Shown: positions 8,318-16,496, counted from the first letter of the stretch. The stretch: DNA of 53,539 nucleotides from Streptomyces sp. NRRL F-525 (GCF_000716605.1 NZ_JNXE01000052.1:1-53539), one strand, 5' to 3'. The notes: generated from the letters alone by a model not told the origin. Numbers and translations are program-made.

Positions 8318-9460
8318 ATGGCCGACCTCCAGGACCAACTGCACGCGACCACCGAGGTCGGCGAGCTCGACGACTTGGTCCACGAGCCCTTTCCCGGCGG
8401 GGTCTTCCCGCCGGACACCGAGGAACCGTACGACCCCGTCTCCGACCCGGCCGCCGCCCCGCTGGAGCGCGCGCACGCCATCCTCGCCGCGCATCCGGTC
8501 GCGGACGGCTACAGCGGGCTGCCGTGGGCGCTGCGGCATCTGCCGTGGTTCGACCTGGAGCTGGGCGAGAGTTCCGTGGACACCGATGTGCCGCGGCTGC
8601 GCGAGGGGCATGTCGGCGCGCTGTTCTGGTCGCTGCACCTGCCCGAGGGGCTGGCCGGGGACCGGGCGGTCGGCGCCACCCTGGAGCAGCTGGACCTGGT
8701 CAACACGGTGGTCCGCGCCCACCCCGAGGGGCTGCGCCTTGCGTACACCGCAGGCGAGACCACCGACGTGCGCCACTGCGGCCGTATCGCCGTGCTGCTC
8801 GGCCCCGCCGGAGCCGCCGCGCTCGGCGACTCCCTGGGCATCCTGCGCTCCCTGCACGCGCTGGGGCTGCGGGTCCTCACGCTGTCCGGGGTGTCCTGGG
8901 CGAGCGAGGCCGGGCTGACCCGGTTCGGGGAGGAGGTCGTGCGCGAGATGAACCGGCTCGGCGTGCTCGCCGACCTCTCCGGCGCCTCGGACGGCACTAT
9001 CCGCCGCACGCTGGCGGTCTCGAAGGCACCGGTGCTGTTCACCCGCTCCGCCGCCCGCACGCTGCGCCCGCACCCGGCCAACCTCTCCGACGAACTCCTC
9101 GCCGCGGTCGGCGCCGCCAAGGGCCTGTGCATGGTGCCGCTCACCGCCGAGCAGACCGGGCCGTCGGTCCGGGACGTCGCCGACCACCTCGACCACGTCC
9201 ACGAGGTCGCGGGCCGCGAGTGCGTCGCCCTGTCCGGCACGTACGACGCCGGTACGGCCCACCCGCAGGACCTCGCCGACGCCTCCTGCTACCCGAACCT
9301 CATCGCCGAGCTCCTGCACCGCGGCTGGTCCGAGCCCGACCTCGCCCTGCTCAGCTGGGGGAACGTCCAACGCGCCCTGCGCAGCGCCGACTTCACGGCC
9401 CGCGCCGCCCAGCAGCGCCGCGAGCCGTCCACGGCGAAGATCGCCGAACTGGACGGATAA
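8318..9460 (+). CDS. Catalytically dead M19 dipeptidase paralogue
   Basis: This is a 380-residue homologue of the upstream dipeptidase, alignable along its whole length, with about 45 extra N-terminal residues. Scaffold blocks are kept ([28 protein letters not shown]). Every metal or substrate ligand is replaced: VDGHND has become ADGYSG (H to Y, D to G), GAEGG has become GPAGA (E to A), LTHN has become LSGV, DLSHV has become DLSGA, FSHSS has become FTRSA, HPRN has become HPAN and GGDYD has become SGTYD. The frame is open and well biased, so this is a maintained pseudoenzyme rather than a decaying pseudogene. A regulatory, scaffold or ligand-binding role is inferred; no function can be named. 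Confidence 0.85.
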   Translation: MADLQDQLHATTEVGELDDLVHEPFPGGVFPPDTEEPYDPVSDPAAAPLERAHAILAAHPVADGYSGLPWALRHLPWFDLELGESSVDTDVPRLREGHVGALFWSLHLPEGLAGDRAVGATLEQLDLVNTVVRAHPEGLRLAYTAGETTDVRHCGRIAVLLGPAGAAALGDSLGILRSLHALGLRVLTLSGVSWASEAGLTRFGEEVVREMNRLGVLADLSGASDGTIRRTLAVSKAPVLFTRSAARTLRPHPANLSDELLAAVGAAKGLCMVPLTAEQTGPSVRDVADHLDHVHEVAGRECVALSGTYDAGTAHPQDLADASCYPNLIAELLHRGWSEPDLALLSWGNVQRALRSADFTARAAQQRREPSTAKIAELDG

Positions 9461-9474
9461 CAACGCGGGTGTGC

Positions 9475-9858
9475 TTACGGCTGGTCGATCCGGCAGAGGC
9501 AGAAGGGATGCCCTGCCGGATCGGCGTACACCCGGAAGTCCTCCTTGTCCTCCTGGTGCAACGGCCGCGCGCCGAGCGCCAGCGCCTTCGCCTCCGCGAC
9601 CTCCAGTTCCGCCCAGGTCGGCCCGGAGTCGAAGTCGAGATGGAGCTGCTGCGGCCGGTCCGCGCGCGGCCACTCGGGCGGCGTGTAGTCCGTCACCCGC
9701 TGGAAGGCGAGCCGCGGCCCGTCCGGAATGTCGAGTACGACCCACTCGTCGTGGGCGACGTGGGGTGTGCCGCCGAGAATCCCGGCGTAGAACTCGGCGA
9801 GCGCGAGCGGATCGGGGCAGTCCAGCACGGTGGAACGGAAACGTGCCACGGCGGTCAT
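9475..9858 (-). CDS. VOC-family (glyoxalase/bleomycin-resistance fold) protein
   Basis: This is a 127-residue protein built from two beta-alpha-beta-beta-beta modules (FRSTVLDCPDPLALAEFYAGIL...; LHLDFD...ALALGA; FRVYADPAGHPFCLC). Members bind a metal in a cupped barrel and act as glyoxalases, dioxygenases or drug-binding proteins; the substrate cannot be told from sequence. I start at the ATG at 9858. It is a close paralogue of the upstream gene (9893-10258) and is probably co-transcribed, 34 bp downstream of it. Confidence 0.87.
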   Translation of the reverse strand: MTAVARFRSTVLDCPDPLALAEFYAGILGGTPHVAHDEWVVLDIPDGPRLAFQRVTDYTPPEWPRADRPQQLHLDFDSGPTWAELEVAEAKALALGARPLHQEDKEDFRVYADPAGHPFCLCRIDQP

Positions 9859-9892
9859 GGTGATCTCCCTGGTGTCGGCTGTGTCGGCGGTC

Positions 9893-10258
9893 TCAGCAGG
9901 CGCAGAGGCAGAACGGGTGCCCCGCCGGGTCGGCGTACACACGCCACGTGCGCGAGTGATCGTCGGTGTCCAGCGGCGTCGCGCCCAGCGCCAGGACGTC
10001 CTTCTCGGCCGCGTCCAGGTCCGTGACGGTCAGGTCGAGGTGGAACTGCTGGGAGTCGCCGGGCGCGGGCCACTTCGGCGGTGCATGCCCGGGTGCCTCC
10101 TGGAACGCCAGCGTCCGGCCGCCGGGCAGCTTCAGGTCCACCCAGTCGCCGCCGTCCTCGTCCTCGACGGCGCCGCCCAGGATCCCGGCGTAGAAGGCGG
10201 CGAGCGCGCGCGGATCGGGACAGTCCAGGACGACGGCACCCAGTTCGGCGATGGCCAT
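9893..10258 (-). CDS. VOC-family protein, tandem paralogue
   Basis: This is a 121-residue VOC protein sharing VLDCPDP.ALA.FYAGILGG and VYADPAGHPFCLC with its downstream neighbour. The pair arose by tandem duplication. The ATG at 10258 has a strong AGGAGG upstream. The gene is divergent from a CGNR zinc-finger regulator across a 101-bp gap that holds a 23-bp operator-like palindrome, so it is probably controlled by that regulator. The C-terminal CAC cysteines end the protein. Substrate unknown. Confidence 0.87.
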   Translation of the reverse strand: MAIAELGAVVLDCPDPRALAAFYAGILGGAVEDEDGGDWVDLKLPGGRTLAFQEAPGHAPPKWPAPGDSQQFHLDLTVTDLDAAEKDVLALGATPLDTDDHSRTWRVYADPAGHPFCLCAC

Positions 10259-10291
10259 GACTGACTCCTCCTAGTTACCCATAGATGGCGT

Positions 10292-10314
10292 CATGCAGTA
10301 ACGGTTACTGCATG
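10292..10314. promoter_or_regulatory. 23-bp palindromic operator between VOC and CGNR genes
   Basis: Arms CATGCAGTAAC and GTTACTGCATG are perfect 11-bp inverted repeats around one central base. Partial half-sites (GTTACC near 10274, GGTAAC near 10328) flank it. On the minus strand the TTACTG inside the palindrome could serve as the -35 of the VOC promoter, so binding would block that promoter. The bound protein is probably the divergently encoded CGNR regulator. Confidence 0.7.
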
Positions 10315-10359
10315 CTCCCGCATTGGAGGTAACGTCGCAAGCATGAAGTGGTCGCAACC

Positions 10360-10860
10360 ATGAGTGAGAGAGTTCCCGCGCCCGGCGGCCTGGCCCTGAT
10401 CGAGGCCCTGGTGAACACGCTGGACATCGAGGCGGGAGCCGACGCGCTCGACACGGAGGACGGCCGGACCCCCTTCGGACTCACCGCGCACCAGGTCCCG
10501 CACGCCCGCGAACTCCGCGAGTCCCTGCGCGCCACGCTGCTGGCCCACGCGGGCCACCCCGCGCACCAGGACGTGACCCCGCTCGGTGAACTCCTCGCCC
10601 GGGCCCCGCTGTTGGTCGAACTCGACGCCCACGACGGCTCCGCCCGCCTCACCCCGGCCGACGCGGAACCCCTGCTCTCCCGCGTGGCGGCGGCGATCGC
10701 CGGGGCACTGGTCGAGGGCACCTGGCCCCGCCTCAAGGCCTGCGAGGCGCCGACCTGCCACTGGGCGTACTACGACCGCAGCCCGGCGGGCCGGGGCCGC
10801 TGGTGCTCGATGGCGGTCTGCGGTGCCCGCGCGAAGATGCGCCGCTACCGCGCCAAGTAG
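10360..10860 (+). CDS. CGNR zinc-finger (ABATE-type) transcriptional regulator
   Basis: This 166-residue protein has an N-terminal ABATE-like domain (LALIEALVNTLDIE..., LRESLRATLLAHAG) and a C-terminal zinc finger CEAPTC-x14-WCSMAVCGARAK rich in Arg/Lys. The family is annotated as putative stress-induced regulators. The signature CGNR is CGAR here, a substitution at the usual Asn; the four Cys ligands are intact. I start at the ATG at 10360; GTG at 10348 is possible. Divergent position and the shared palindrome suggest that it autoregulates and controls the VOC pair. Confidence 0.85.
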   Translation: MSERVPAPGGLALIEALVNTLDIEAGADALDTEDGRTPFGLTAHQVPHARELRESLRATLLAHAGHPAHQDVTPLGELLARAPLLVELDAHDGSARLTPADAEPLLSRVAAAIAGALVEGTWPRLKACEAPTCHWAYYDRSPAGRGRWCSMAVCGARAKMRRYRAK

Positions 10861-10926
10861 CCCTCACGGAAGGCGACTTGAGCGGTCCGGACGCCCAGCA
10901 CAGCCCAGTGGTGCAGAATGCAGCCA

Positions 10927-10967
10927 GACGCCGGTCCGGCCGACTGAGCCTCGGCCGGACCGGCGTC
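10927..10967. terminator. Bidirectional terminator with 16-bp perfect stem
   Basis: GACGCCGGTCCGGCCG at 10927-10942 pairs perfectly with 10952-10967 around a 9-nt loop. It lies between the convergent CGNR regulator and UDP-glucose dehydrogenase genes. There is no T-run, as is common for actinobacterial terminators. Confidence 0.85.
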
Positions 10968-10985
10968 GTCCGCCCGGCCGTGCGT

Positions 10986-12329
10986 CTATGCCGTGGGACG
11001 GCCCATCGCGCGGAACGTCCAGCCCGCCTTCCGCCACAGCACCGGGTCGAGCGCGTTGCGCCCGTCCAGGACCACGCGGGCGCGTACGGCCTCGCCGAGG
11101 GCCGCCGGGTCCAGTTCGCGGAACTCGCGCCACTCCGTCAGGTGCAGGACGACATCGGCGCCCCGTACGGCCTCGACGGCGGTGTCGGCGTAGCCCAGCG
11201 TCGGGAACAGCCGTAGCGCGTTGGGCATGCCCTTCGGGTCGTACACGGTGACCTGGCCGCCCTGGAGGTGGATCTGGCCGGCGACGTTCAGGGCGGGGGA
11301 GTCGCGGACGTCGTCGGAGTCGGGCTTGAAGGTGGCGCCGAGGACGGCGACCCGCTTGCCCAGGAAGGAGCCGCCGCCGAGCGCCTCACGGGTCATCTCG
11401 ACCATCTGGCCGCGGCGGCGCATGTTGATGGAGTCGATCTCGCGGAGGAAGGTCAGGGCCTGGTCGGCACCCAGTTCACCGGCGCGGGCCATGAACGCCC
11501 GGATGTCCTTCGGGAGGCAGCCGCCGCCGAAGCCGATCCCGGCCCGCAGGAACTTCTTGCCGATCCGCTCGTCGTGCCCGATCGCCTCCGCCAGCTTCAC
11601 GACATCGCCGTCCGCGGCCTCGCAGACCTCGGCCATCGCGTTGATGAAGGAGATCTTCGTGGCGAGGAAGGAGTTCGCGGCCGTCTTCACCAGCTCGGCG
11701 GTCGGGAAGTCCGTCACGACGAACGGCGACCCGGCCGCGATCGGCTTGGCGTACACCTCACGCAGCAGCCTCTCGGCCCGCTCGCTCCGTACGCCGACCA
11801 CGATCCGGTCCGGATGCAGCGTGTCCTGTACGGCGAGGCCCTCCCGCAGGAACTCCGGGTTCCAGGCCAGCTCGGCGTCCTCCCCGGCGGGCGCGTGCTC
11901 GGCCAGATACGCCGCCAGCCGGTCCGCCGAGCCCACCGGCACGGTGGACTTGCCGACGACCAGCGCGGGCCGCGTCAGGTGCGGGGCGAGCAGCTCGAAG
12001 GCCCGGTCGACGTACGACATGTCGCAGGCATACTCCCCGTGCTTCTGCGGGGTGTTGGTGCACATGAAGTGGACGTCGCCGAACTCCGCGACCTCGGCCC
12101 AGTCCATGGTGAAGCGCAGCCGACCGGTGGAACCCTCGATCCCGGCGACATGCTTGCGCAACAGCTCCTCGAGTCCCGGCTCGTACATCGGGACCTCACC
12201 CCGCTGGAGCATCGCGATCTTCTCGGGGACGACGTCGAGCCCCAGCACCTCGTAGCCCAGCTCGGCCATGGCCGCGGCGTGCGTGGCGCCGAGATAGCCG
12301 GTGCCGATCACGGTGATCTTGAGGGCCAT
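10986..12329 (-). CDS. UDP-glucose 6-dehydrogenase
   Basis: This is a 447-residue NAD-dependent nucleotide-sugar dehydrogenase that oxidises UDP-glucose twice to UDP-glucuronate, a precursor for acidic wall or capsular polymers. Visible features are the N-terminal Rossmann motif (VIGTGYLGATHAAAM), PMYEPGL, the catalytic cysteine in GFGGGCLPKD and the C-terminal FKPDSDDVRDSPAL block. The close relative GDP-mannose dehydrogenase cannot be fully excluded by eye, and GDP-mannose is made nearby. It is monocistronic and ends at a strong bidirectional hairpin. It is likely part of the envelope-polymer theme of the region. Confidence 0.9.
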   Translation of the reverse strand: MALKITVIGTGYLGATHAAAMAELGYEVLGLDVVPEKIAMLQRGEVPMYEPGLEELLRKHVAGIEGSTGRLRFTMDWAEVAEFGDVHFMCTNTPQKHGEYACDMSYVDRAFELLAPHLTRPALVVGKSTVPVGSADRLAAYLAEHAPAGEDAELAWNPEFLREGLAVQDTLHPDRIVVGVRSERAERLLREVYAKPIAAGSPFVVTDFPTAELVKTAANSFLATKISFINAMAEVCEAADGDVVKLAEAIGHDERIGKKFLRAGIGFGGGCLPKDIRAFMARAGELGADQALTFLREIDSINMRRRGQMVEMTREALGGGSFLGKRVAVLGATFKPDSDDVRDSPALNVAGQIHLQGGQVTVYDPKGMPNALRLFPTLGYADTAVEAVRGADVVLHLTEWREFRELDPAALGEAVRARVVLDGRNALDPVLWRKAGWTFRAMGRPTA

Positions 12330-12454
12330 GAGTGCTCCAGAAGGGGTACGGGGGCGATGCGCGCCCGAGCATAACCGGCGCTCTCACCGGGCACCTTTCC
12401 CCCTGTCGCCAAGCTCACGTATCCCTCCCGTGGGCGGGCCCCTAAAATTTGGGT

Positions 12455-12485
12455 TACTTAACGGTAATTAGCACTGTGATCACAG
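12455..12485. promoter_or_regulatory. Two palindromic sites upstream of acyl-CoA dehydrogenase
   Basis: In an AT-rich stretch, TTAC-ttaacg-GTAA (about 12454-12467) forms one inverted repeat. CTGTGATCACAG (12474-12485) is a perfect 12-bp palindrome. Both lie just upstream of the TTG start at 12508 and are candidate operators, for example for a TetR- or GntR-type fatty-acid regulator; the regulator is not in this window. Confidence 0.5.
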
Positions 12486-12507
12486 CGTCCTTGGAGCGTG
12501 AGAGATC

Positions 12508-13665
12508 TTGGCCGGATCGGCTGACTTCGACCTGTACCGCCCGTCGGAGGAGCACGACATGCTCCGCGACGCGATCCGTTCACTGGCCGAGGCGAAGATC
12601 GCGCCGTACGCCGCAGCGGTGGACGAGGAGTCACGCTTCCCGCAGGAGGCCCTGGACGCCCTCGTCGCGAACGACCTGCACGCCGTCCACGTACCCGAGG
12701 AGTACGGCGGCACCGGCGCCGACGCCCTGGCCACGGTGATCGTGATCGAGGAGGTGGCCCGCGTGTGCGCGTCCTCCTCCCTCATCCCCGCGGTGAACAA
12801 GCTGGGCTCGCTCCCCGTGATCCTCTCGGGCTCCGAGGACCTGAAGAAGCGGTACATGACCCCGCTCGCCAAGGGCGACGCGATGTTCTCGTACGCCCTC
12901 TCCGAGCCGGACGCCGGTTCCGACGCGGCCGGCATGAAGACGAAGGCCGTCCGCGACGGCGACCACTACGTCCTCAACGGCGTGAAGCGCTGGATCACGA
13001 ACGCGGGCGTCTCCGAGTACTACACGGTGATGGCGGTCACGGACCCCGAGAAGCGCTCCAAGGGCATCAGCGCCTTCGTCGTCGAGAAGTCCGACGAGGG
13101 CGTCTCCTTCGGCGCCCCGGAGAAGAAGCTCGGCATCAAGGGCTCCCCGACCCGCGAGGTCTACCTCGACAACGTCCGCATCCCCGCCGACCGCCTGATC
13201 GGCGCCGAGGGCACCGGCTTCGCCACCGCGATGAAGACCCTGGACCACACCCGCATCACCATCGCGGCCCAGGCCCTCGGCATCGCCCAGGGCGCCCTCG
13301 ACTACGCCAAGGGCTACGTCAAGGAGCGCAAGCAGTTCGGCAAGCCGATCGCCGACTTCCAGGGCATCCAGTTCATGCTCGCCGACATGGCCATGAAGAT
13401 CGAGGCCGCCCGCGCCCTGACCTACCAGGCGGCAGCGGCATCGGAGCGCGGCGACAAGAACCTCACCTTCCAGGGCGCCGCCGCCAAGTGCTTCGCCTCG
13501 GACGTCGCCATGGAGGTCACGGTCGACGCCGTCCAGCTCCTCGGCGGCTACGGCTACACCCGCGACTACCCGGTCGAGCGCATGATGCGCGACGCCAAGA
13601 TCACGCAGATCTACGAGGGCACGAACCAGGTCCAGCGCATCGTGATGGCGCGCAACCTGCCGTAG
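12508..13665 (+). CDS. Acyl-CoA dehydrogenase
   Basis: This is a 385-residue FAD-dependent acyl-CoA dehydrogenase catalysing the alpha,beta-desaturation step of beta-oxidation or branched-chain catabolism. Family blocks are visible: FSYALSEPDAGSDAAGMKT (FAD and substrate loop), KRWITNAG, the ERKQFGKPI helix, LLGGYGYTRDYPVERMMRD, and the catalytic Glu in IYEGTNQVQR near the C-terminus. I use the TTG at 12508, preceded by GGAG; the next in-frame ATG would remove conserved helix A. It is monocistronic and ends in a clear hairpin. It corresponds by position to mycobacterial fadE25 near purEK, as I recall. Chain-length specificity is not deducible. Confidence 0.93.
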   Translation: MAGSADFDLYRPSEEHDMLRDAIRSLAEAKIAPYAAAVDEESRFPQEALDALVANDLHAVHVPEEYGGTGADALATVIVIEEVARVCASSSLIPAVNKLGSLPVILSGSEDLKKRYMTPLAKGDAMFSYALSEPDAGSDAAGMKTKAVRDGDHYVLNGVKRWITNAGVSEYYTVMAVTDPEKRSKGISAFVVEKSDEGVSFGAPEKKLGIKGSPTREVYLDNVRIPADRLIGAEGTGFATAMKTLDHTRITIAAQALGIAQGALDYAKGYVKERKQFGKPIADFQGIQFMLADMAMKIEAARALTYQAAAASERGDKNLTFQGAAAKCFASDVAMEVTVDAVQLLGGYGYTRDYPVERMMRDAKITQIYEGTNQVQRIVMARNLP

Positions 13666-13689
13666 CCGACGGGCAGTTACGAGCAGCAC

Positions 13690-13724
13690 CGAGGGCACCC
13701 CCGGTCTCCCGGCGGGTGCCCTCG
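13690..13724 (+). terminator. Hairpin terminator of acyl-CoA dehydrogenase gene
   Basis: CGAGGGCACCC (13690-13700) pairs perfectly with GGGTGCCCTCG (13714-13724) around a 13-nt loop, 24 bp past the stop codon. Confidence 0.85.
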
Positions 13725-13750
13725 CCGTTCCGTCGGGCATGCTGCGACCC

Positions 13751-14500
13751 ATGACCGACCCGACACAGACCCAGCCGCAGACCGCCTTCGACACCGCCGA
13801 ACGCACCATGTGGTCCGGCCGCGCCCACGCCTACGCGGCGAGCTTCGCCCGCCTCTGCGCACACCCCGTGGAGCACCTCCTGGACGCCGCCGGGATCGGG
13901 ACGGGGACGCACGTCCTCGACGTCGGCACCGGAACCGGTACGGCGGGCGTGGAGGCTCGGGTCGCCGCGCTTCCCCAACTACCCTTCCCCGACGGCGAGT
14001 TCGAGGCGGTCATAGGCAACTTCGTCATCAACCACGTAGGCCGCCCCCGCGCCGCCCTCACCGAACTGCGCCGCGTACTGAAGCCCGGCGGCCGGATCGC
14101 GCTGACCCTCTGGGGCGCGCGGCGCGGTGCCGGGCAGGAACTGTTCGGGCGGGCGTTCGCGGCGGCGGAGGCCGTCATCCCGGCGGATCTGCCGCGCCTC
14201 GACCCCGCCGAGGACTTCGCGCGTACGGCGGACGGTTTCGCGGAGTTGCTCCGCGAGGCGGGCTTCACGGACGCCGGAGCCCGCGAGCTGGAGTGGGACC
14301 ACCGCGCCACCCTCGACGAGTGGTGGGGCGGACCCGCCGCCGGTGTCGCCACCGCCGGGCTCGTCGTCACCTCGCAGGACGCGGGGACGGTCGTACGGAT
14401 CAGGCGGGAGTACGTGCGGCTGGCCGGTGAATTCGCCGCAGGGGGACATGAGTTGGCCCTGCCGCACATCGCCGTGCTGGCGTGCGGCAGGGCCCAGTAG
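13751..14500 (+). CDS. Class I SAM-dependent methyltransferase with internal deletion
   Basis: This 249-residue protein resembles Streptomyces class I methyltransferases. Motif I (VLDVGTGTGT) is intact, and the downstream blocks LPFPDGEFEAVIGNFVINHVG and LRRVLKPGGRIALTLW are conserved. Between them only a handful of residues remain (AGVEARVAA), where relatives carry a second strand whose acidic residue binds the ribose of SAM. About 25 to 30 residues therefore appear to be missing in frame. The rest of the gene is open and well biased. It may be inactive or have altered cofactor use. No substrate can be named. No clear ribosome site precedes the ATG at 13751. Confidence 0.78.
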   Translation: MTDPTQTQPQTAFDTAERTMWSGRAHAYAASFARLCAHPVEHLLDAAGIGTGTHVLDVGTGTGTAGVEARVAALPQLPFPDGEFEAVIGNFVINHVGRPRAALTELRRVLKPGGRIALTLWGARRGAGQELFGRAFAAAEAVIPADLPRLDPAEDFARTADGFAELLREAGFTDAGARELEWDHRATLDEWWGGPAAGVATAGLVVTSQDAGTVVRIRREYVRLAGEFAAGGHELALPHIAVLACGRAQ

Positions 14501-14505
14501 CTTGC

Positions 14506-15786
14506 TCAGTTGCCGGAGACCGTGACCTTCTGGTCGTTGTTCAGCTCGTTCACCAGCGTCTTCACCTTGGCCTTGTCCCAGATGAGGTTGCCGCCGGTGG
14601 AGCCGGAGATCGGCATGTTCATCGAGGTGCCGTCGCCGCCGCTGACGCCCTTCATCGCCCAGAACATGGACGCCAGGTCCCAGAGCGACATGTCCTTGTC
14701 GACGCTCAGCGAGTCCAGGCCCGCGCCCAGCGTCGGGTAGAGCTTGAACGGGTTCAGCAGCGTGCCCGGGGTCGCCACCTGGTGGGCCAGGGCCGACAGG
14801 AACTTCTGCTGGTTCTTCGTGCGCTGCAGGTCCGACGCGGCGAACGCGTGCCTGGTGCGGACGAAGGCCAGCGCCTCCTCGCCGTTCAGCGTCTGCTTGC
14901 CCGCCTTGAAGTCGGCGCCCGAGTACGAGTCCTTGAAGCCCTTGTCGATGTCGATGGTGACCCCGCCGACCGCGTCCACGATGTCCGCGAAGCCGTTGAA
15001 GCCGATCTCGACGTAGTGGTCGATGTGCAGGCCCATGTTGTATTCGATGGTGCGGACGAGGAGCGTCGGCCCGTCCGTCGCGTACGTCGCGTTGAGCTTT
15101 TCCTGCTTGCCCGTGCCCGGGTACGTCTTGCCGGAGGTGGACCCCACGAACGTCGGGATCGTCACGTTCGAGTCGCGCGGCAGCGAGATCAGAGTGTCGC
15201 CGCTGTCGCCCACGTGCAGGATCATCATCGAGTCCGTGCGCTTGCCCTCGGCGGAGCCGGTGTGCAGCTTCTTCTTCTCGGCCGCGGTCAGCCCCTCGCG
15301 GCTGTCGGAGCCGACGATCAGGTAGTTCGTGCCGTCGCCCGCCTCCGGCCGGTCGATCACCTTCGACAGGTCGACGTCGCGGTTCAGCTTGGAGTCGGCC
15401 CAGAAGTAGGTCCCCACGGTGGTCACGACCAGCACGGTGACCACGGTGATCGCGGTCCACTTGATACGACGGCGCCAGTTCGGCGCGCGGCGTGGACCCC
15501 GCCCGCCGTCCGGCCCCTGCGGTCCCCCCGGGCCGCCACCGCCGTAGACCTGGCCGGTGTTGTAGCCGTCGTACCCGTTGTTGTCGTAGCCGCCCTGGCC
15601 CTCGTCATAGCCCTGGCCGCCCGTGTACGACGGCTGCGGCGGGACTCCGGCGCCGTACGGCGGGGCCTGCGGGCCGCGTCGTACCTGGCGCATCACACGT
15701 GCGCTCTCCGGCTGTGCGTTCGCGCTACCGCGTCCGTACTCGTTGCCGCGGTTGCCGCCGGACCATCCCTCGGGCCAATCGTTCAT
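14506..15786 (-). CDS. LytR-CpsA-Psr family glycopolymer ligase, LCP-1
   Basis: This is a 426-residue type II membrane protein. The cytoplasmic N-terminus (1-108) is Gly/Tyr/Asn/Gln-rich, then one transmembrane helix (about 109-129), then an extracellular LCP domain that transfers lipid-linked anionic polymers onto peptidoglycan. Catalytic-site residues are visible: D161 and R163 (GSDSRE), R183 and D185 (KRTD), R204 (SLPRDS) and the RxR pair in FVRTRH. It has no C-terminal LytR_C domain, unlike LCP-2 to LCP-4. I start at the ATG at 15786. It is convergent with the methyltransferase and divergent from a thioesterase. Polymer substrate unknown. Confidence 0.92.
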   Translation of the reverse strand: MNDWPEGWSGGNRGNEYGRGSANAQPESARVMRQVRRGPQAPPYGAGVPPQPSYTGGQGYDEGQGGYDNNGYDGYNTGQVYGGGGPGGPQGPDGGRGPRRAPNWRRRIKWTAITVVTVLVVTTVGTYFWADSKLNRDVDLSKVIDRPEAGDGTNYLIVGSDSREGLTAAEKKKLHTGSAEGKRTDSMMILHVGDSGDTLISLPRDSNVTIPTFVGSTSGKTYPGTGKQEKLNATYATDGPTLLVRTIEYNMGLHIDHYVEIGFNGFADIVDAVGGVTIDIDKGFKDSYSGADFKAGKQTLNGEEALAFVRTRHAFAASDLQRTKNQQKFLSALAHQVATPGTLLNPFKLYPTLGAGLDSLSVDKDMSLWDLASMFWAMKGVSGGDGTSMNMPISGSTGGNLIWDKAKVKTLVNELNNDQKVTVSGN

Positions 15787-15905
15787 GGGGCCCAGTGTGC
15801 AGGTTGCGACCATGTCCTTTACAAGGGTCGTAGGAAAATCAGGGCACTGCTGTTGCGAAGCCAACACAAAGTCCGCAGATGTCCGCTCCGCATAGGGTGG
15901 CGTCC

Positions 15906-16430
15906 ATGACAGAACTGCCGGGCAAGCCGACGTCCGCCTCCCGGACCACCCTCAGCCACATCATGACCAACGCCGACACGAACCTGCTGGGGACCGTGCA
16001 CGGCGGGGTCATCATGAAGCTGGTCGACGACGCGGCGGGCGCCGTCGCCGGGCGGCACAGCGGCGGTCCGGCCGTGACCGCGTCGATGGACGAGATGGCG
16101 TTCCTGGAGCCGGTCCGCGTCGGCGACCTCGTCCATGTGAAGGCACAGGTCAACTGGACCGGCCGGAGCTCCATGGAGGTCGGCGTGCGAGTCCTGGCCG
16201 AGCGGTGGAACGAGTCGACCCCGGCCACCCAGGTCGGCTCCGCGTACCTCGTCTTCGCCGCCGTCGACGCCGACGGCAAGCCCCGCGCGGTGCCGCCGGT
16301 GATCCCGGAGACGGAGCGCGACGAGCGCCGCTACCAGGAGGCCCAGATCCGCCGCACCCACCGCCTGGCCCGCCGCCGCGCCATCATGGACCTGCGCGAG
16401 AAGCGGGCCGCGGAGGGTCTCGACGACTGA
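15906..16430 (+). CDS. Hotdog-fold acyl-CoA thioesterase
   Basis: This is a 174-residue single hotdog-domain acyl-CoA hydrolase of the BACH/YciA type. It has the family HGG motif (TVHGGVIMKLVDDAAG) with the catalytic Asp in VDDA, VTASMDEMAFLEPVRVGDLV and YLVFAAVD. The C-terminal 40 residues form a charged Arg/Glu helix. The ATG at 15906 is preceded by AGGGTGG; an upstream in-frame ATG at 15879 is possible. It hydrolyses acyl-CoA to free acid and CoA; the physiological substrate is unknown. It lies between two LCP genes but on the opposite strand and ends at a shared hairpin. Confidence 0.9.
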   Translation: MTELPGKPTSASRTTLSHIMTNADTNLLGTVHGGVIMKLVDDAAGAVAGRHSGGPAVTASMDEMAFLEPVRVGDLVHVKAQVNWTGRSSMEVGVRVLAERWNESTPATQVGSAYLVFAAVDADGKPRAVPPVIPETERDERRYQEAQIRRTHRLARRRAIMDLREKRAAEGLDD

Positions 16431-16450
16431 CGAGGGGGGTACCTACCCTC

Positions 16451-16496
16451 CTGGAAAAAGTGTTACAGAATCCGCCGAAGTGTCACACTTTTCAGG
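16451..16496. terminator. Terminator between thioesterase and LCP-2
   Basis: CTGGAAAAAGTGTTACA pairs with TGTCACACTTTTCAG with one or two mismatches around a 13- to 14-nt loop. The right arm overlaps the LCP-2 stop codon. The A-run/T-run flanks make it functional in both directions. Confidence 0.75.
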
